This document shows positions 60,509-64,000 of a stretch of 64,000 nucleotides of DNA, one piece after another. A program made the position numbers and the translations under genes. Below the pieces are notes generated by a model. That model was not told the DNA's origin and ran no database searches. It saw nothing but the letters and a program-made list of their open reading frames with translations. Position 1 is the stretch's first letter. Each line of letters opens with the position of its first letter. Origin of the DNA: Microbacterium horticulturae (GTDB lineage Bacteria > Actinomycetota > Actinomycetes > Actinomycetales > Microbacteriaceae); assembly GCF_029094505.1 (NCBI RefSeq), contig NZ_CP119108.1, positions 3,038,001-3,102,000 of the forward strand, in the 5' to 3' direction.

Positions 60509-61311
60509 ACCCGCTTCTGGAACTCGAAGGACTGTGCGTCGACTACGGCCGGGGGCGCCACGCCCGCCGTGTCGTCGATGACGTATCGCTGACGATAGAC
60601 AGCGGTGAGACCCTGGCGCTCGTCGGCGAGTCGGGCTCGGGCAAGACCACGATCGGGCGCGCCGTGCTCGGGATGATCCGGCCCGCTTCCGGCCGGGTAC
60701 GCATCGACGGCGTCGACCTGGCCATCCGGTCGTTGCGGGAGCGGCGACGCTGGGCCGGCACGATGCAGGCGATCTTCCAGGATCCTTACCGATCGCTCAA
60801 CCCCTCGCTCAGGGTCGGCGTGTCGATCGGCGAACCGCTCTCGGTGAGCTCGGGGGTCTCCGCCCGCGAACGGGCGCGCGTCGTCGCCGACGTCGTGGAG
60901 CGGGTGGGGCTGCCGCCCGACACCCGGGCGCGGTTCCCGGTCAGCTTCTCCGGCGGGCAACGGCAGAGGATCGGCATCGCGCGGGCGTTGTCCGTGCGCC
61001 CCAGGCTCATCGTCTGCGACGAGCCCACCAGCGCGCTCGACGTGTCGACTCAGCGTCAGGTGTTGGATCTGCTCGCCGAAATCCAGCAGCAGACCTCTGT
61101 CGGCTATCTGTTCATCAGCCACGACCTCGCGGTCGTGCGGTCGTTCGCCGATCGCGTCGCGGTGCTGCAGAGCGGCCGGATCGTCGAGATCGGCTCCGCC
61201 CGCCAGGTCTGTGAGGATCCACAGCACGCCTATACGAAGGCTCTCGTGGCGGCGGCTCCGGTACCGGATCCGCGGATCCAACGGCGGCGGCGGATCGAAG
61301 CCGCGGCGTGA
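60505..61311 (+). CDS. ABC transporter ATPase (DppF-type)
   Basis: The protein has 268 residues. Walker A is GESGSGKTT, signature FSGGQRQRIGIARAL and Walker B LIVCDEPTSALDV; QAIFQDPYRSLNPSLRVG is the DppF/OppF Q-loop region. It starts with GTG overlapping the stop of the fusion gene (GTGA). It pairs with the fused ATPase domain to drive import. Confidence 0.92.
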   Translation: MNPLLELEGLCVDYGRGRHARRVVDDVSLTIDSGETLALVGESGSGKTTIGRAVLGMIRPASGRVRIDGVDLAIRSLRERRRWAGTMQAIFQDPYRSLNPSLRVGVSIGEPLSVSSGVSARERARVVADVVERVGLPPDTRARFPVSFSGGQRQRIGIARALSVRPRLIVCDEPTSALDVSTQRQVLDLLAEIQQQTSVGYLFISHDLAVVRSFADRVAVLQSGRIVEIGSARQVCEDPQHAYTKALVAAAPVPDPRIQRRRRIEAAA

Positions 61312-61352
61312 GCGCCGTCCGACACAGGGGCGATCGGTGACGATCCTGCTGC

Positions 61353-62276
61353 TCAGCCGCCCAGTCCCGATGCCGTGACCGCGTCTCGTACCAGCCCAAC
61401 GAGCCAGGCGATGGCCGGATCCGTCTTCTTGGAGGGATGCCAGTGCGCCGCCTCGATCAGCGGCACCCTCCGAAGCGGAGTCTCGGCGATCACCAGGTGG
61501 CGTCGCCGCGCCGTCATCTCGACGAGCCGGCGGGGCACGACTCCCAGGAAATCGCTGCCCGCGACGACATCGGGGATCGCCTGATCCGATGCCGCATTGA
61601 TGGCGATCCTCGGGATGTCGGAGATCCCCTGGAACATCTGTTGGACGAGGGGCGGGATCGTCTGCCCGCCGGTGCCCGACACCAACCGCATCGAGGAGAT
61701 CGCCGCCAGATCAAGCCGCCCGTCGCGCAGGGCGGGATGATCAGCGGCCACGACGACGACCAGCTCGTCCTCGAACAGGATCTTCCGCGGGCCCGTGACG
61801 TGCCCGCCGATGTGGGCCAGCACGATGTCGCGACTGAACAGCGTGTCGAGCGTGAAGCCGTCTGCATCCAATGACGTCATGCGCAGTCTCACCCCCGGCG
61901 CACGGCCGCGGACGAGGCGCGCCAGCGCCGCACCGAGTTGCGCCTGGGCGTATCCCGACGCCGAGATCCAGAACGTCCGGTCGCTCTGCCGCGGGTCGAA
62001 GTGGGGCCCGCCCTCGAGTGCCCGGTTGATCGAGCTCATCGCATCATGCACCAGGGGCAACAGCTCGCGAGCCAGCGGGGTCAGCTCGTGCTGGCCACCG
62101 GAGCGCACCAGAAGACGATCTCCGGTGATTCGGCGCAACCGTCTCAGCGCCGAGGTCGCGGTCGACTCGCCGACATGGAGGCGCGCAGCCACCCGGGGAA
62201 CTGAGCGCTCCACCAACAACGCCTCCAACGCGACGACCAGGTTGCCGTCGACGCGGGTGTCAAGGCCGTCCGACAT
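61353..62276 (-). CDS. LysR-family transcriptional regulator
   Basis: The protein has 307 residues. The helix-turn-helix (about 10-66, LEALLVERSVPRVAARLHVGESTATSALRRLR) and GDRLLVRSGGQHELTPLAREL place it in the same branch as the LysR genes at 48045 and 54999, but more distant. It begins 18 bases after the amidohydrolase stop on the same strand, so it may be the last gene of that operon. It converges on the ABC operon; the 41-base gap shows no clear terminator. Confidence 0.88.
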   Translation of the reverse strand: MSDGLDTRVDGNLVVALEALLVERSVPRVAARLHVGESTATSALRRLRRITGDRLLVRSGGQHELTPLARELLPLVHDAMSSINRALEGGPHFDPRQSDRTFWISASGYAQAQLGAALARLVRGRAPGVRLRMTSLDADGFTLDTLFSRDIVLAHIGGHVTGPRKILFEDELVVVVAADHPALRDGRLDLAAISSMRLVSGTGGQTIPPLVQQMFQGISDIPRIAINAASDQAIPDVVAGSDFLGVVPRRLVEMTARRRHLVIAETPLRRVPLIEAAHWHPSKKTDPAIAWLVGLVRDAVTASGLGG

Positions 62277-62294
62277 ACCCCCTCGCCAAGCCGA

Positions 62295-63293
62295 TCACTC
62301 GGACACGAGCAGTCCGGTGAGCAAAGCCTCGGCATTCCGGTCGAGGATGGCCACCTTCTGATCGCTGTCGAGATACTGCGATTCCGCCACGTACGATACC
62401 GCAGCTGTCGCCGACGAGCCGTCCCGGGGGAAGTCGCTGCCCAACATCAGGCGATCAGCGCCGAAGCGCTCGCTTGCAAGACGCAGCGCCTCGGGCTCCT
62501 CCAGCACGCTGGTGTCGTAGTAGAAGCGTCGCAGATTTCGAGGAAAACCACCGAGTTCGGCGTGGAGTTCGGGGTACTCCTGGCGCAGCCCATGATCGTA
62601 ACGGCCCGCTAGGAACGGAAGAGCGCCGCCGAGCGTGGCGAGGATGATCTTGACGTTCGGATAGCGATCCAGCATGCCGGTGACGACCAGTCGGGCAGCG
62701 GTGATGGCGATCTCGGACGGGCTGACGAAATCGGGCCCGAGGTGGAACTGCTCCGCACCGGTGATGCTGCCGACGGAGGCACCGGGATGGATGTACACCA
62801 CCGCCCCGCGACGGTCGAGTTCCTCCCACACCGGGGCGAGACGCGCGTCGTCGAGAGTGATGCCCTCGGCCGAGCAGCCCAGGTTGATGCCCAGGAACGA
62901 CAGCTCGTCCAGGCAGCGTTCGATCTCGGCGAGGGTCTCGTCGACGTGCGGCAGCGGCACGGTGCCGAAGGCGTTGAGTCGAGTCGGGTGCTGCCGCATC
63001 AACTCGGAGAAGTCATCGTTCGACACCCGGGAGGCGATCACCGCCTTCTCCGCGTCCGGGAAGTAGGGCTGCCCACCGCCGAGACTCAGCACCTGGAGAT
63101 CGACTCCTCCGGCGTCCATGTCCGCGATGCGCTCGGAGACGTCTTCGTCGTGCCGCCGCGTCGCCTCATCACGGGGCCGCAGCGTCTGCTCCTTCATCAT
63201 CCGGTAGACCTCGATCTCCTCGAATGCTCCGAGCTGCGTGAGCGTCTCCATGAATCGGGGAGAACGGTAATGGGAATGGACGTCGATGCGCAT
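62295..63293 (-). CDS. Amidohydrolase of the ACMSD-like family
   Basis: The protein has 332 residues. It opens MRIDVHSHYRSP with the metal HxH. It has VPLPHVDETLAEIERCLDEL, INLGCSAEGITLDDARLAPVWEEL, YIHPGASVGS and the metal aspartate in MLGSDFPRDG. This is the ACMSD and aromatic-acid decarboxylase family. AAGGAGG lies 5 bases before the ATG at 63293. With the two-component monooxygenase upstream it resembles the gamma-resorcylate route, where a decarboxylase and a resorcinol hydroxylase work together; other decarboxylase roles are possible. Confidence 0.82.
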   Translation of the reverse strand: MRIDVHSHYRSPRFMETLTQLGAFEEIEVYRMMKEQTLRPRDEATRRHDEDVSERIADMDAGGVDLQVLSLGGGQPYFPDAEKAVIASRVSNDDFSELMRQHPTRLNAFGTVPLPHVDETLAEIERCLDELSFLGINLGCSAEGITLDDARLAPVWEELDRRGAVVYIHPGASVGSITGAEQFHLGPDFVSPSEIAITAARLVVTGMLDRYPNVKIILATLGGALPFLAGRYDHGLRQEYPELHAELGGFPRNLRRFYYDTSVLEEPEALRLASERFGADRLMLGSDFPRDGSSATAAVSYVAESQYLDSDQKVAILDRNAEALLTGLLVSE

Positions 63294-63306
63294 GGCGCCT
63301 CCTTGG

Positions 63307-63819
63307 TCAGTGCCAACGGCTGGTGGGCAGGTCGGGAACGGGGATCGTGCGATGGAACGCGCGACGAAAGAACAGAAGCGGCGCGCTGGGGACCTCGTCC
63401 ACGCGCAATCCGACCACGCGGGCCACCACGATGAGGTGGTCGCCCGCCACGTGCTCGGCCTGGATCTCGGCGTCCAACGCCGACACGCAACCGGCGACAG
63501 CCGCCCCTCCGGCCTCGGTCTCATCCCAGTCGATGCGTGAGAAGCGGGCGTCGGAACGCCCGGCGAGTCCGGCCACGATCTCGCGCTGATCGGCGGCGAG
63601 CACGCTTGCGGTGAAGCGGCCGGTCGCCGCGACCCGGCGCCAGGTGGACGACGAGCGCTTCGGCAGCACGGCCACCAGGGGCGGATCCTCGGAGACCATG
63701 GTGAGCGTGCCCATGACCATGGCAACCGGCGAACCCGACTCCCGCGACGCGACGACCGTCACCGCCGTCGCCAGTGCAGACATGGCCGCCTTGAACGGCT
63801 CCGCCTCGGTCGCCGTCAT
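63307..63819 (-). CDS. Flavin reductase (HpaC-like) of a two-component monooxygenase
   Basis: The protein has 170 residues of the flavin reductase-like FMN-binding split barrel: FKAAMSALATAVTVVAS, VAMVMGTLTMVSEDPPLVAVLPKRSSSTW and FTASVLAADQREI. The ATG at 63819 shares one base with the oxygenase stop (TGATG), so the pair is translated together. It supplies reduced flavin to the upstream oxygenase. Confidence 0.85.
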   Translation of the reverse strand: MTATEAEPFKAAMSALATAVTVVASRESGSPVAMVMGTLTMVSEDPPLVAVLPKRSSSTWRRVAATGRFTASVLAADQREIVAGLAGRSDARFSRIDWDETEAGGAAVAGCVSALDAEIQAEHVAGDHLIVVARVVGLRVDEVPSAPLLFFRRAFHRTIPVPDLPTSRWH

Positions 63820-64000
63820 CACCGGTGACCAGGACGATCCGATACCAGTCCCAGCAGCGCGGCGCCGTGGGCTGCGTAGTTCTGGTCGCTCACGAGGATG
63901 TGCGCCTGCGCCGCCAACGCGTCGCGAAGGGTGCGTTCGAGAGCGTTCGGCATGTACAGCGCACGTCCGCCCCCACGCCGAAGTGCGAACCCCGCGCACT
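63819..64000 (-). CDS. Oxygenase component of a two-component flavin monooxygenase, C-terminus only
   Basis: Only the last 59 codons are inside the window, ending TGA at 63819. The sequence LRRGGGRALYMPNALERTLRD and QNYAAHGAALLG fits the C-terminal helices of acyl-CoA dehydrogenase-like group D monooxygenases (HsaA type). Coupling to a flavin reductase by TGATG supports this. A true acyl-CoA dehydrogenase cannot be excluded without the rest of the gene. Confidence 0.65.
   Translation of the reverse strand, partial: CAGFALRRGGGRALYMPNALERTLRDALAAQAHILVSDQNYAAHGAALLGLVSDRPGHR

Overview
The window is high-GC DNA with short intergenic gaps, many ATGA/GTGA/TGATG start-stop overlaps, TAGGCT-type -10 boxes and very frequent GGATGCCGC/GCGGCATCC words. 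Together these suggest an actinobacterium of the Microbacteriaceae, most likely Microbacterium. No rRNA, tRNA, CRISPR array, prophage or transposase was seen. Almost the whole window is one supercluster for catabolism of lignin-derived and other plant aromatics. It holds uptake systems, many local regulators, and at least six families of palindromic or tandem repeats in the gaps.

Layout. (1) 1-3690, minus: MFS transporter, LLM flavin oxidoreductase, TetR and an ACMSD-like amidohydrolase cut by the left edge. (2) 3858-8026, minus: pcaIJF, then a VapBC toxin-antitoxin pair, then pcaR, all joined by overlaps. (3) 8216-9439, plus: a MetE-like methyltransferase. (4) 9864-14781, minus: IclR regulator and pcaHGBDC, which with pcaIJF completes the protocatechuate branch of the beta-ketoadipate pathway. 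(5) 15177-19931: 3-hydroxybenzoate 4-hydroxylase-like enzyme with MarR, then IclR and pobA; both hydroxylases would feed protocatechuate. (6) 20088-29123: M3 peptidase, MFS, MarR, and an operon of SDR, amidohydrolase, acyl-CoA dehydrogenase, MaoC hydratase and CoA ligase. This set resembles the Cou/Phd routes that shorten hydroxycinnamates to hydroxybenzoates. (7) 29481-36416: a Liv-type ABC importer with MarR, and a secreted alpha/beta hydrolase whose promoter carries the same operator. (8) 36681-42650: metF, purU and a LigM/DesA-like tetrahydrofolate-dependent aromatic O-demethylase, then PadR and a second CoA ligase. (9) 42787-54932: an unassigned ring-cleavage cluster with two flavin monooxygenases, a type I extradiol dioxygenase, a C-C hydrolase, a FAH-family enzyme, SDR, VOC and cupin proteins, an RpiB homologue without its active-site loop, a quinone oxidoreductase and a second LigM-like demethylase. 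(10) 54999-61311: LysR and a peptide-type ABC importer with a permease-ATPase fusion. (11) 61353-64000, minus: LysR, an amidohydrolase, a flavin reductase and the C-terminus of its likely partner oxygenase, cut by the right edge.

How it works together (inference): the importers bring in aromatic acids and esters. The Cou-like operon shortens phenylpropanoid side chains, PobA and the MobA-like enzyme hydroxylate to protocatechuate, LigM-like enzymes with MetF and PurU remove and dispose of methoxyl carbons, and PcaHGBDC-IJF carry protocatechuate to acetyl-CoA and succinyl-CoA. Region 9 would be a separate ring-cleavage route for a substrate that cannot be named from sequence alone. The most notable signals are the toxin-antitoxin pair driving pcaR, the operator shared by importer and secreted hydrolase, the region 9 pathway, and the composite 20-bp repeat element present three times.
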